Origin: Talpa occidentalis
Taxonomy: Eukaryota; Chordata; Mammalia; Eulipotyphla; Talpidae
Assembly: GCF_014898055.3 (NCBI RefSeq)
Contig: NW_023604295.1
Span: 134,446,676 to 134,510,675 of the forward strand
Reading direction: 5' to 3'
Length of the DNA: 64,000 nucleotides
Shown: one piece after another, positions 52,603-63,689 of the stretch
How positions within the stretch are numbered: the first letter of the stretch is position 1
How the letters are laid out: each line of letters starts with the position of its first letter
Program-made: the position numbers and the translations under genes
The notes under the pieces: generated by a model
Databases searched by the model: none
The model's input: the letters and a program-made list of their open reading frames with translations, nothing else
What the model was told of the DNA's origin: nothing

Positions 52603-52696
52603 CTGTTTAAGCAAAAGGTATTAAAAATTTAGCTGCCCATAATTTTTGAGTCTATAGAAAACAATTTATATCTGCATTTTTAAAAAATCAGGATGA

Positions 52697-53008
52697 GGGC
52701 CTCCCCGGTGGCGCAGCAGTTGAGCGCTGGGTTGTGAAGCTGCCCGCAGTCTCTGCAGCGCCGGTTCGATCCCCGGCTGCTCCCCGGCCACCGGAGGAGG
52801 GTCCCACATGGCGCGCAGACCTCTCTGCCGCCCGCTGCTCCCCTCAGCAGTGTACTTCGGTCCTTCTGCCTGTTCTGCTCCCTGCTCTGGCTCTGGTGAA
52901 TTCTCTCACCCTCCCGTGCTTCTGACTGTACCCGGTGCATGTATAACCAACCAAACAAACAAACAAATAAATAAAGCATGCCTCTATAAAAAAAAAAAAA
53001 AAAAAAAA
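52697..53008 (+). mobile_element. tRNA-derived SINE, young copy
   Basis: Forward copy close to the 22398 copy, including the ATGCCTCTATAAAAA tail segment and a 22-A run. Target-site duplication ATCAGGATGA / ATTAGGATGA. Confidence 0.9.
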
Positions 53009-53539
53009 ATTAGGATGAATTTAGGCCCTAAGATCCTTGGGACTATCTATGACAAATCTGGATTTATATAACAGAACCTAAAATTAAGATTCTTTAAGGC
53101 GTAGTTACTTTTATACCTAAACACAAAGCTGGGGGTGGGTGGGTGGATAAAGCCTCTTCAAAGAAGTAGGGAAAATTACACAGGATAATCTCTACCCTAG
53201 TTTTATAGTCTACTTAAAAAAACAAAAGGTGGGAGAAACACACAAAAAACCCCAGACAGAATTATAAAGCAGAGCTGAAAGAATCCAATTCACATATATA
53301 ACATTCTTTTATTTTACAATAGGAAAAAAATAGAGGTGACTCAGACAAGGTCCTAGCAATTAACAGCAAAGCCAGAAGCAGTCATGTAGTCTGCTTCTCA
53401 GCCCTGCGTGTGCAAGCTGCTGCTAACAATTCTTCCCTCCTTCCTCCTTTACCTGACAGTTTACTTTACACAACAGCATCTCCACTGCTGCAAGTGGACA
53501 ACATACTGTTTCCTTTAACCTACTGTTACTTCTTAGCAT

Positions 53540-53700
53540 TCTAAGCATCCAGCTTGTGTTCATTTAATCTTTACAATATTCCTATCAGGTCTGCTCTGCA
53601 TAATTATGACCCTCATTTTTGTAAGAGAAAATACAGACACAGGAAGTCAATCACTAGTGACTGCTACAGGTCATCCAGATAATAAGTGGCAGGACTTGTC
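53540..53700 (-). repeat. MIR SINE fragment
   Basis: TTTACAATATTCCTATCAGG, AAATACAGACACAGGAAGTC and ATAATAAGTGGCAGGACTTG: MIR core in reverse. Confidence 0.6.
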
Positions 53701-54028
53701 TGTGACTCTGGAGTGCTTAACAATCTCTCTAGTCCTTGGAAGCATGTGGCTCATTTAAGTCACAGCAGCAGCAGCTTTTAAATTATTTTTCTTGGGCTAA
53801 AAAAGCTCTTGTGAATCCAAAAGGGAAAAAAAGCTTAACCACCAAGGAAAAAGCAGTGATGTTACCCTTAAAAAGTTCACCTGTCCTGGAGTAGGTTAGA
53901 TTGGCAACAGAAGGCCCACCGTACACCTGCCACTATGAGGAAAATAAGCCCTTCAGCTTGGGAAGCCACTGAATGTCTATTTACACTGTTACAAGAGCGG
54001 TAGCTGTTGTAGAGAAAAGATCCCTTAC

Positions 54029-54218
54029 CTGAAATACCCCATGTGGAACTGGGGCTTTTTGTTCCCAATAATAATGGTCTGGAATTCAGGAGGATCATAG
54101 TAAAATCGCCAGTGAAGGTTAAAATTCAGGTTTGCTGGTTTTTTCTTCATTTTATGTTTTCCAGCCAGGATATCATAAGGACCCACTAACTGAAGTCCAA
54201 GGCTTTCAGAAAGTGAAT
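54029..54218 (-). CDS. HPF1: HPF1 exon 3, residues 70-133
   Basis: 190 nt: AT completes Asp70, 62 codons, then AG of Arg133. It contains [37 protein letters not shown] and HMGYFR. The stretch [11 protein letters not shown] differs from the human GDNKTQYHMGY I remember, at a surface-loop position. Acceptor TTATAG, donor GTAAGG. Confidence 0.96.
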
Positions 54219-54813
54219 CTATAAGTAAAGTAAGTTTTAGACAATAACTTTCTCGCAGCAAAGAGAAAATAATGCCGTTCGCTAGTAAACATTTCTCAGT
54301 AATTGTCTCAAAGAGTTTCTAACATAAAAGAATCATCAGTTACATGTGAAGATGTTAGCTGTGAACATTCATGAAAGGAAATCAGAGCAGTGATAATATG
54401 GCACTGACACGTTTACGAATTCCTCTTAATTTTACCCCTGAAATAGGCTAAACATTCCTGGTTATTTGGGTGAAAGCAAGAGTGTTGTATTCCTTCAGGC
54501 ACTGTCTTATCACTAGGATATCATGAGCGTCAAATACTTGTAACATACCCTGATTAAGAGAGAGACAAGACAGCAAATGAGTGTGCATTAAGGAAGGTAA
54601 CATTTAATTAAAAATGTATTTAATGAAAACACTTCCATCCCTTCTCTTTTCCTCAGGTACCTAATTATTATTCTCCATTCCCTTGCTTCCTTGGCAATCT
54701 ATATTACCAACCTGAATTGTTGATGATTCAATCTTCCTTTTCTATATGCGCATCACAGAGGGAGTATTAAATAAAACCAGAGTCAAACGTACACTTATAA
54801 AACATCAGATGAG

Positions 54814-55098
54814 GGCCTCCCTGGTGGCGCAGCGGTTGAGCGCTGGGTTGCGAAGCTGCCCGCAGCCTCTGCAGCGCCGGTTCGATCCCCGGCTGCTCCC
54901 TGGCCACTGGAGGAGGGTCCCACATGGCACGCAGACCTCTCCTGCCACCCGCTGCTCCCCTCAGCAGTGTACTTCGGTCCTTCTGCCTGCTCTGCTCCCC
55001 GCTCTGGCTCTGGTGAATTCTCTCACCCTCCTGCGCTTCTGACTGTACCCAGTGCTTGTATAAATGATAAATAAATAAATAAATCTTTAAAAAAAAGA
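54814..55098 (+). mobile_element. tRNA-derived SINE, young copy
   Basis: Forward copy, CTTCTGACTGTACCC-tail type with clean A and B boxes; tail (ATAA)n. The target-site duplication is not clear to me. Confidence 0.88.
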
Positions 55099-55249
55099 AA
55101 ACAGGAGTCCTGTAGGAATGTATGGGATGTGAGAGAAAGAAAATTCTTGAAAGTAGTAACAAAGTGAGCTAAAGGTATGGAGACATTAGCCAGAAATAAC
55201 AAGGTCACTAGTCTGGTATATATTAAAAATACATTTTCCCCCTCTATAG

Positions 55250-55480
55250 ACATGATATATAAATATATAGCTATTTTAAAGGGAGATCATATGGTATTGC
55301 AATCTTTCTTGGTCCTCCATCCTGTACTCAAGTTTCCTGGATAATTTTCCATGCTAGTATTTTTTTTTAACATTTTAATAGCATGACACTCCATTATATA
55401 CGTGTATCTAGTCTACTACTGAGGACATTTACTGTTTCCAATTTTTTTTTTCACTATCCTAAACGATGCTTCAATGAACG
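55250..55480 (-). mobile_element. Decayed L1-like fragment
   Basis: Phrases GACACTCCATTATATACGTG and GATGCTTCAATGAACGTCAT follow the L1 reverse pattern; more may continue to 56100. Confidence 0.4.
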
Positions 55481-56218
55481 TCATGGTTAATCCATGTTTG
55501 TTCAGTCATGAGTAGTTGGAAAGATGTTGCTATATGGGTGTTTTGATATCTTGCCAAAAATCACAAGATACCTCCCCAAATACCTTTCCATCAAGTGAAG
55601 GTGAGTCCTGCTCCTTACCCCTCACTTATGAGTTCCAACATCTAAACATTACAAAAGGGTGGGAAGTTACCATTCTGTTTCTTGTGTATTTTTTCTGAGC
55701 TAGTCTAAGCACACAGAAAGTACACAAAGATGTGTTTCCTTAACTTTTTTAAAAAAATATTAATGGTAGCACATACTCTTTTCTTTCCACTTAAAATCTT
55801 TCTGGTATGATTCTTTATCAGTGACTAAAAATTTGCCTCATTCTTTTAAAATAATGAATATCCACTGAATAAATGTATTATGATGGACATGTATATCATT
55901 CCCCATTTTTTGTTCCTAAAAATATAGCTAAACATTAACTCTTGGTTCATCTATAATCCATAAGGCCAGTTCTGAGAAGTAGAACTGCTGAGACATACTG
56001 AAACTCCTGTAACATATGAAAGTACTTACTTTCCTTCAAACCTCCATTAAAACATGTGATATTGTTTATCTTTCCCAATACATCACAGCATTGATTTATG
56101 TTTCTTGTATATGAAACATCTTTGGAAAATTTCCTTTTCTATTAACTATTTGGATTCTGAGTTCAGTTTCCTACTGTCTTTCCACTGGTAGAAGCACAAT
56201 GATTCTGTAGCAACTTAC

Positions 56219-56378
56219 CAGCTGGCTTTTCAGGGTCAAGTTCTTCACAGAACTTCCAGAAGTGGTAAAAATCTTCAGGCAGGGTAAGCTTATAATGATT
56301 TTCTACCTCTTTTCGAAGGTCCCTGGAGATATCAGCTTCACAGGATTTACTCTTCTTCACATCAACTGCCTTTTCAAC
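56219..56378 (-). CDS. HPF1: HPF1 exon 2, residues 17-70
   Basis: 160 nt, starting in phase 0 after an ATTTTCAG acceptor and ending with one base of Asp70. It encodes [16 protein letters not shown], then the start of the folded domain ([29 protein letters not shown]). The KKSK basic patch resembles a nuclear targeting signal. Human has Cys17, Val here. Confidence 0.96.
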
Positions 56379-56630
56379 CTGAAAATTGATACATAAAACT
56401 TTGGTTCTCCAAAAGTAATTCCAATTAAGTTTCCCTGCATAATATCGGTCATTTCCGTTCACTCACCACTAAACAATGTTTTCTTTAACACTCTGTCAGT
56501 GGTATTTCTAAATAAAACCTGGGGATTCTTTTGGACAAAAGAAAGACAGCTTTCAATATATAGTGGCCAAGAGGGACCCACAATGCAAGTCTTCAAATAT
56601 ATTTCTCTAAGATAACAGAAACACAAGAGA

Positions 56631-56631
<1 letters not shown>

Positions 56632-56666
<35 letters not shown>
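56632..56666. repeat. Poly-A run (35 nt)
   Basis: Uninterrupted A tract in HPF1 intron 1. No recognisable retrocopy precedes it, so I treat it as a simple repeat or the tail of a very old element. Confidence 0.8.
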
Positions 56667-56668
<2 letters not shown>

Positions 56669-57892
56669 CAAAATAAAAGGTAAAGAGTTGAAAAAGAGGG
56701 ATAATGAAAAGGCAAGCTTTGCCCTCTTCTGGTGAACAAGATGTCATCATGCCTTTTGTTTAAGTCAGTTCAGTGATCACACCAGAAGCAAGCTGTCAGA
56801 AATAACTGGATATAGTGGGATTACCAGTTTGCTGGTTAGTTTCTCCAGCAAAGCCCAACCAGAACTGTGCTTGGGCTACTCACAATTACTCAGACTTCAA
56901 CTTAAAAATACCTACCTTTTGATATTCCGGATAAAAAGAGTTTACAAAGTTAAGCATCAACAGTCCCTAACAAAGCTAGCAAAATAGCACTAAACTCTGA
57001 CTCAACAATCCAATTATTTAACATTTAGTCATGTTAGAATACCCTTTTGGTTGTCACAAACAGGGTTGGGGGTGTGTACTACTGGACTTTAGTGAGGTGG
57101 AAGCCAGGGATTCTGTTAAATATCCCACCATGCACAGGACAACTCCTTAATAAAGACTTACTTGGCCCAAAATATCAAAAGCACAAGACTGAGCCAGATA
57201 TTTCTCATACTCATATTCTTATTTTCCAATAGGTTTAAGTTATTGATGTGACTATGCATCAAAGTCTACAAAATGTATTTAGAAATCAGATGATACAGAG
57301 TGTTCTTGATAGCAGTGTCTAGTCTATAAGCACAAGCTAGAACAAATGAAATGCCTACTGACAGGAGAATGGGTAGTTACTGGACTTTCAAACAATGATT
57401 ATACTTCTGAAAAAGGAAAGATACTTATACACAATATGCATTTGTCTTAAGAAAATAATGAAGAGAAAAAAAGTTCTTGAAGATTATATGTAGCAAGATA
57501 GCCTTTTTATGAAGTTCCAAAACAAGTAAATACAGTTTACCCATACTCACAGGTGATAAGGGCCACAAAAAAGCCAGGGAAACAAAATTCAGTATGGTAC
57601 CTACAGTGAATGTGAGTGACAAGAGGAAGTTAGAAAGGCCAGGGAGGAACACATAGGTTGATGTAAAACTGTGTTACCAGTGCCTCAGTGCTGGGGCTGG
57701 GTAATAGTTCTTGTTATATAGTATTAAACAAATAAGGTCAAAGAGGATCATGCACTGACTAATGGTAACAGTTTATTATGCCAAAGACTATATGCCAAGG
57801 ATTATAATGTATCTGAGGTCCTAAAAATAAATTCAACAAGTCTATTGAAATATGGGTCCAAAAATGTATGTTAAAAACAGTAAAGAGTAATG

Positions 57893-58090
57893 GTAGGCAA
57901 TATAGTAATACTGAGCACTTACTATCTGCAAAGTCACTGTATTAAGCACTTCCTATCATTAAAATAATTTAATTCTCACAACGACCTTATGAACTAGATA
58001 CTATTATCCACATTTTACAGGTGAGAAAACTTAAGTTAACTTCTTGTAGGTCCTTAACTAGAAAGCAGAAGGAAAGGGATTTAAACTCAA
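57893..58090 (-). repeat. MIR SINE fragment
   Basis: TGAGCACTTACTATCTGC, then CATTTTACAGGTGAGAAAAC: MIR in reverse orientation. Confidence 0.7.
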
Positions 58091-58289
58091 GGGGACTGGG
58101 TCCTGAGCACAGATTCAACCACTTCATGCTGCTTCTCCAACTACAAATATGTACCAGTAGAAACCTTTCGGGTCCTAACCTATCAGTCCTCTCTTCTGTT
58201 TTTATAACCATCTTGGGTTAGTTGTTGAAAGCAGCTCAAACTCAAGATGTTTGCAAGAAAAGTCTTCTTGCTGAAAGGCAGTTTTGCAT

Positions 58290-58480
58290 AATTATTAGGC
58301 TGCCTGGATTGGCTACTGACCGATTCCAGCGCTGACACCTGGGGCAAATTACTTAACCCTCTGAACCTGTTTTCTTATTTGCAAAACCTGGTATGTAGTA
58401 CCTATAAGGATGTTATGAAGATTAAGTTATTTCTAAAAATAAACAGAAAGTCCTAGCACATCATACACACAGACGCCCTA
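58290..58480 (+). repeat. MIR SINE fragment
   Basis: GGCAAATTACTTAACCCTCT and GTACCTATAAGGATGTTATG: MIR in forward orientation, 200 bp from an inverted MIR. Confidence 0.65.
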
Positions 58481-59136
58481 ATTGTTAGCTTTAGTCACTA
58501 CAGGCTTATCTTCCTTTTTGTTATTGTAGTTCACTGCTCTACCTAAGGGTAAGTTTTTTAACCCTGCCTTACTTCACACCTGTTCAGCACCCCCAAAAAC
58601 TAGAATTTAGAGCAGCTGTCTCCCTTAGAGGCTGTACATATCCTCTCTCCCTGTGTTCCTTGAAAGCATACCCAGTAGAAAAAATGCTCAGAACCAGGAC
58701 CTTGTAAGTTAACTAAAACCTCCAACACCGTGTCACTCCATCCTTTAAAATGCAGCCAGAGTAATTTGTCTACAACTTCATTAATCACAATGCTAGTTTA
58801 CGAGTTTCAGATCTTCTGAAAACCATATAAAAGCATTAAAAATGCATTTACTTTTTGCACTCCATTGTGGTGTCTTTATGATCAAGCTCCTCTTACTTTC
58901 CCATTTCCCAAGCTCCAGGCAGGTCGAACTCTCCCCTGCAATATGTGCTTCCTATGGCTCGGGATTCCTTACTCACGTTTCAGCCTTCAAGAACCATTGC
59001 AAACTGTTGCGTTCCCCTAAAATACTTCCTTAACATCTGCCTGGGTCTTATTAAACCCTCCACCAGTGTTTCCACGGCACTTACTACACATCAGCCACAT
59101 AATGCCAAACAGAAGTTACATTAAAATGTTTACTCC

Positions 59137-59385
59137 GGGGCCTCCCTGGTGGCGCAAAGAGTTAAGCACTGAACTATGAAGCAGTCCGCAGCCTCTGCAA
59201 CACGAGTTCGATCCCCCGGCAGGCCAGGGAGCAACCCACATGGCGCAGCAGACCTCTCCTGACTCCCCCACTGCTCCCCTCAGCAGGGTATTTCAGTCAG
59301 TCTGCCTGTTCTGGTGAATCCTCTCACCCCCACCTCTGGCCTGTACCCCAGCTCTTGCATGCATAAATAAATAAACCTTTTTAAA
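59137..59385 (+). mobile_element. tRNA-derived SINE in HPF1 intron 1
   Basis: Forward copy, CTGGCC-tail type. 14-bp target-site duplication AAAATGTTTACTCC / AAAATGTTTATTCC (59123-59136 and 59386-59399). It ends about 50 bp from the edge of the CpG island. Confidence 0.92.
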
Positions 59386-59713
59386 AAAATGTTTATTCCC
59401 GTAGACTCCGCCTCCCCAGGCTGGGGCTCTAGGCTGGGCAGGGGCGGCCGCGTTCCGTGCCCGCCCTCCAATCATTCTGGCTGGTGAGCCACGCCCGGAG
59501 GCGGGCAGGGCATGATGCAAAGGGCCGCTCCCCGGGAACAAACCCCCGCCGGGCGGGAAGCAGCGGCCCTGGCCGGGGTCCCCCGAGCAGCCCGCCGACC
59601 CGGGCACACCGCAGGCGCGCCGAGGCAACAGAACGAGCGCAGAAGGCTGGATTTTCGAGCCCGGGCTATCACCTAAACACTCCGTGGAGCCCGCACAGCC
59701 TCTGCGGCAGTAC

Positions 59714-59761
59714 CTGCTGCCCCTCCCCGCCGGGCCTGCGCTTCCCGCCGCCGCCGACCAT
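59714..59761 (-). CDS. HPF1: HPF1 exon 1 (coding part), residues 1-16
   Basis: ATG at 59761-59759 opens MVGGGGKRRPGGEGQQ, then donor GTACTG. The sequence is GC-rich and Gly/Arg-rich, the basic N-terminal tail before the folded domain. The start is chosen because it gives the human-like N-terminus and the full 346-residue length. Human reads GEGPQ where this has GEGQQ (from memory). This exon is too short for automatic ORF lists. Confidence 0.93.
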
Positions 59762-59944
59762 CCTGCAGCCGCAGCCCGCGAGGACTCCCGCGTCCCGCCG
59801 CCGCTTCCGGGCGCCGCCGACTGCTTCCGGGTCGAGGAGCCACCAATCGGAAAGCCCGCGAGGTCGGGCAGCGCGCGTTTAAGGGGAAGACCACGCCCAC
59901 GTCCCGCCCCCTGACGCCGAGCGGGGCGTGGCATTGAGGCTCCG

Positions 59945-59995
59945 CCCCTGGGCGGGGCGGCGGGGCGGGGCGGGGCGGGGGCGGGGGCGGGGGGC
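59945..59995 (+). promoter_or_regulatory. GC-box / G-run cluster
   Basis: Tandem GGGGC units forming at least eight G-runs of three or more on the + strand. This is an Sp1/KLF array and could form G-quadruplexes on the + strand (C-rich on the HPF1 sense strand). It lies about 200 bp upstream of the HPF1 ATG. Confidence 0.7.
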
Positions 59996-60282
59996 CTAGT
60001 CCTCGCTCCCACGTTGTCTGCAACCTGTGCAGCTCCAGGCACGTGAGGAAGGTCGGGCCTTCCTCCTCAGGTGTTGTCCTGGCAAAACTGGATGTATGGT
60101 GCCTCTCTCAGCCCAGCCCCTGCCTTGTTTTTCCTTCATTTATATTTATTTGAATGATTACTCTTTTTCTTTCTGTCTTTTCTTATTACTTGACTCCAGT
60201 CCATCCTTAATTATCTCCCAGAAGTAAATCAATTTTTTTCTCGCTCCTTCTTTGTCTAGTCTTGTTATATAATTTGACTGTT

Positions 60283-60772
60283 TGGTCTTGTGGGCTTAAG
60301 TAGATGGAGGTAAGTAAGAAGTGAATTTATTAAAGAATTAAGACTGAGGGCTCGAGCCCAGGAACAGTCTCCAGATAGTGCGGGGCAAATTGTTTAAATT
60401 TGGAATATCATAATAAGGATTTTGTACAGTTTTTAAGGAGAACATTTTACATTTTAAAGGATTTTTACAGAAAAAGCCCGGGAGGTGTCTGGTTAACCCA
60501 CCCATTTGATGTTATCTAGGCATTGGGGACAATAAGGAGGGTTGTTTAAATATACCCTATTTAGAGCCTTGTCTTCTAGGAATTGGAAGGTTTAGCAATG
60601 TCATGAGACTTAGAGTCTGTTTTTCTTTGAAGTTACTGATTTGCCGTGACACAGCTTTTTAGATGTTGTTCACTGGGCCAGTCCCCCTGGACCTTGGCTC
60701 ATTGGCTTGCACCCATTGGTTGTGGTCATGGAGAGGAGTATCCTCTTAATTGTTAACATTGGTCAAAATTAT
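60283..60772 (-). mobile_element. Possible additional LTR-like element
   Basis: Reads on the - strand from TGTGAGAATAATTTTGACC to a CA end, with CCAATGGG and an AATAAA (TTTATT on +, near 60327) in LTR-like order. Flanks TTGAC / TTAAC could be a 5-bp duplication. Boundaries are uncertain; it could be another old repeat. Confidence 0.35.
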
Positions 60773-61064
60773 TCTCACATTAACATTTGGATGTTTTATT
60801 GGATTCTGTTGATAATCCATAAAATGTAGTAGAACATTAGCACCCTAAGAACTTGCTAAAAATGCCGATTCTCAGACCCCACCCAGACTTACTGAATCAG
60901 AATCTGCATCCCTTCTGCAGCTCAAAGTTGAGAGGCACTGCATTCAACTGATGTCCTGGTTCTCCCTCACTGCCCATTTGGGAATAGGCTATGCCTCATT
61001 CCCAAGATGGAGTCTCTATTTCTTCAATTGCCTCCTTTTTTTCTTGATTTTACACTCTCCTTTT

Positions 61065-61731
61065 TGCTGCACCTCCCCCTGCAGTGACCTTTAGGGCTAA
61101 CCGTCCCTAGGTCTGGCTGGGCAACCAGCAGGCAGGGGGAGAACAGCAAAACCCTCTGAAGACATACCTGCTGCACCTCCCCCTGCAGTGACCTTTAGGA
61201 GTGGCTTTCGCCACGGTCCCTAGGTCCGGCAGGGGAGAACAGCAAAACACCCTGAAGCAGGGGAAGTACAGCGAAGTTCCCTGAAAAGACAGAAGCTTAT
61301 CAAAAAATAACGATCACCAGGAACCACTACAAGAATGCTAAAAAACCTTATCCCGTCTTTCTAGAACTTTAATCCCTTATTGTCTTTCTAAACTTCCTTC
61401 TTTCTTCTATAAAGGTCATTGCTTGTTAATTAAAAAATCATATGAAATCCTTAAAACAAGGCTGACTCAAATGAAACATTACTAAACCCTGTAATAATTA
61501 AAATATAGTATAGGTAAAAAGTAGTTAATAAAAAATACGATTATATAGTTTAAAAACAAAACTAATGGTCTATCTACTTAGGAATGAGGCTGAGTCCAGA
61601 TGTAGATCACCGCCCTGTTGGTGATAGGCTGAGCCCATGAGCAAGCTGATTTCATTGATATTCATTGTTCCTGTGCTTTTGGAAAACATATATATACTGG
61701 TCACAAACTCAAAGAAAATTACACTCAGATT
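61065..61731 (+). mobile_element. Outer solo LTR, 5' part (interrupted)
   Basis: Same LTR family as the inner copy but in + orientation and more diverged. It starts TGCTGCACCTCCCCC and runs to ACACTCAGATT, where the inner LTR begins. The first 104 bp are duplicated in tandem (second unit from 61169). It is preceded by CCTTTT (61059-61064). Confidence 0.85.
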
Positions 61732-62541
61732 TGCCGCGGACCAGCACAGCAGTAGACGATGAGGCCGTCTCAGGGTTGAGAGACTGCGCAGGGTGGTCAG
61801 GGATTCGGTTAAAGAAATGACAAACAGACACACTTCAAGAGAGAGTGTAAATCTGAGTGTTCTTTATTTTTGTTAGTGGTCAGTATATATATGTTTTTTC
61901 TAAAGGCATAGGATTGGTAAACATCAAAGAAATCAGTTTGTTCATAGGTTTAGCTTATCATTGACAGGGCAGTGATTTATGTCCAAAATACATCTGGACC
62001 TAGCTGCATTCCTAAGTAGACAGGTTATTAACTCTTTCTATATTCTTGTACTAATTACTACTACTATTACCTACTTATGTTTACTCATAATTAATTGTCA
62101 TAGGTAAATTTATATTATAATGTAGTTAATATCAAAGGTACTAAAGTTAAGCACATAATAGAAAGATTATTAAACTACAATTCTATTATAACACAGTGTT
62201 TAGTAATGTTTCATTTGCATTAGCCTAATTATTAAATTACGTATGCTTTTTAATTAGCAATCAATGACCAGAAAAAGGAAAGATTTTAGAGACAGTTGTA
62301 GCAGAATAAAGTTTATGGGCCTTGAGAAAGCGAGATAAGGTTCCAGGTGGTCAGCATTTCTTTTAATCATCTTTGTGGCAGCTTCTGGTGGTCGTTATCT
62401 CTTGGCAGGCATTCGGCTTCTCTGCATCTTAGGGAGTTTGCTGTTCTCCCCCTGCGCGCATGGTTCCTTGCCCATGCCGGACCTCAGGGACCATGGCAAC
62501 AGCCATTAGCCCTGAGGGTCACTGCAGGGGGAGGTGCAGCA
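61732..62541 (-). mobile_element. Solo LTR of an endogenous retrovirus (inner, inverted copy)
   Basis: 810 bp, reading TG...CA on both strands (TGCCGCGGACC at the + left end, GTGCAGCA at the right). Flanked by a perfect 6-bp target-site duplication CAGATT (61726-61731 and 62542-62547). On the - strand it has a TATATATA-type promoter and an AATAAA at 61868-61863 near the U3/R region. No internal viral genes are present. The 6-bp duplication is the pattern of class II (beta-like) elements, though also seen elsewhere, so I do not assign a family. Confidence 0.88.
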
Positions 62542-62658
62542 CAGATTTTCACTCTTGAAATGTGTCTGTCATTTCTTTCACCGACGCCCTGACCACCCTG
62601 CACGCTTCTCTCAACCCTGAGGTGGCCTCATCGTCTACTGCTGTGCTGGTCCGCGGCA
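62542..62658 (+). mobile_element. Outer solo LTR, 3' part
   Basis: Resumes with CAGATTTTCACTCTTG and ends GGTCCGCGGCA. It is followed by CCTTTC (62659-62664), a 5-of-6 match to the CCTTTT before the 5' part, the expected target-site duplication of the outer element. Length without the insert is about 780 bp. Confidence 0.85.
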
Positions 62659-63689
62659 CCTTTCGAGGAATTGTCCTCCAATGTTTTTTTAAGGAGCATT
62701 TTAGTTAGTCTTGAAACTTTTTATTTTGGCTGATCATGGAATCCTAGTTGGAAAATACTTTTCACTCACTATTTTAGAGGGCTCGCTGTACAGTATTTTA
62801 GCTCCTGCTATGGTTGTTGAAAATTCCTATGTCATGATAAGCCCTGTGCCTTTATAGGAGAGTCGTTAACACGCAATCTGCTTTTATTTCAGTTTTGTTT
62901 CATTTCATAAACTTTTAGATCTTCTCTTTCTTCCCAGTGGAACAATCGGGTTGTTTTCAGACCTCACTTCTGAAAATACAGAGGTTGCAATTTTCTCTGG
63001 GGTGTTCTAGCTATGCTAGTCAACCTGTTTACCAACATATGAGTTTCCTAGGGCTGCTGTAAGAATTGACCACTTGGCTTTTCCATGTATTTCTCCAAAT
63101 CTCTGTTTGCATACACTTGATATATATACCTCCTGTGTGCCTGTGTCCTGATTTCCCTCGTAAGGATAACTGTCATTACAGTAAGGCCCACCCTAATCCA
63201 GTATGACCTTATTTCATTTGGACCACATTTGGACACATCCTGTTTCTAGAGAAGGTCACATTCAATGTGTCTTATGGGGGATAAAACTTAACACACATCT
63301 GTCAGCTTCTAAATTTCTATGGGTTGTTTCATCTCCAATTCTCTTTATTTTTTGTTGGTCTATTTTCCCTTCTCTCTCTTTCTTTTCTTTCTTTTGTTTT
63401 CAGTGAGGCATCATAAAGAATGAAAGAAAGTGGGTATTTTCAATATGCTGCGTTAACTGGACAAATTATTACTGCTATTTTTCAGTTGAATTGTACCAGA
63501 TTGGTAATTGAAATTTGTTAAATCCACTTACTATGAATACTTTAAAGTTCACAACTAAAATTTTGCTCTGAAGAATAGTCCATATAATTTTGTAGCTATT
63601 TTTTATATAATATGAATGAAATTTCAATTTAAGTCAACATTGATATTTAATGCTTTATCATTCTCCCAAAGTACCTGTACTTGTTAGTA

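Larger units (their letters stand above)
52603..54028 (-). other. HPF1: HPF1 intron 3
   Basis: A young + SINE (52697-53008, antisense to the gene) and a MIR fragment (about 53540-53700). Otherwise unremarkable. Confidence 0.65.
54219..56218 (-). other. HPF1: HPF1 intron 2
   Basis: A + SINE (54814-55098) followed by L1-like 3'-end debris (about 55250-55480, and possibly 55640-56100). Confidence 0.65.
56379..59713 (-). other. HPF1: HPF1 intron 1
   Basis: A 35-nt poly-A run (56632-56666), two MIR-like fragments (57893-58090 and about 58290-58480) and a SINE (59137-59385) just outside the CpG island. No further exon seen. Confidence 0.65.
59435..60020. promoter_or_regulatory. HPF1: HPF1 CpG-island promoter
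   Basis: About 590 bp of very GC- and CpG-rich DNA in an AT-rich window, surrounding HPF1 exon 1. Features on the - strand just upstream of the ATG include two CCGGAAGC ETS-type sites (about 59803-59810 and 59823-59830). On the + strand there is an inverted CCAAT (CCACCAATCGG, about 59840). Sp1-type GC boxes lie at about 59888-59911 and 59945-59992. There is no convincing TATA box, so start sites are likely dispersed. A second transcript leaving on the + strand cannot be excluded, but I see no exon there. Confidence 0.85.

Noticed and set aside
56632..56666. Poly-A run as the tail of a processed pseudogene
   Set aside because: No gene-like sequence precedes it on the + strand and I see no clear target-site duplication.
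59293..60042. 249-codon open frame on the - strand over the CpG island
   Set aside because: GC-rich DNA lacks stop codons by composition. The frame runs through a SINE and the real HPF1 exon 1 in another frame, and its residues are low-complexity Gly/Arg/Pro/Ala.
61570..62592. Open frames within the LTR pair
   Set aside because: LTRs carry no viral protein genes here; the frames cross LTR junctions and resemble no gag, pol or env.
61065..62658. A long hairpin or palindrome as a novel structure
   Set aside because: The inverted symmetry is fully explained by one LTR inserted in the opposite orientation into a relative, with target-site duplications for both.
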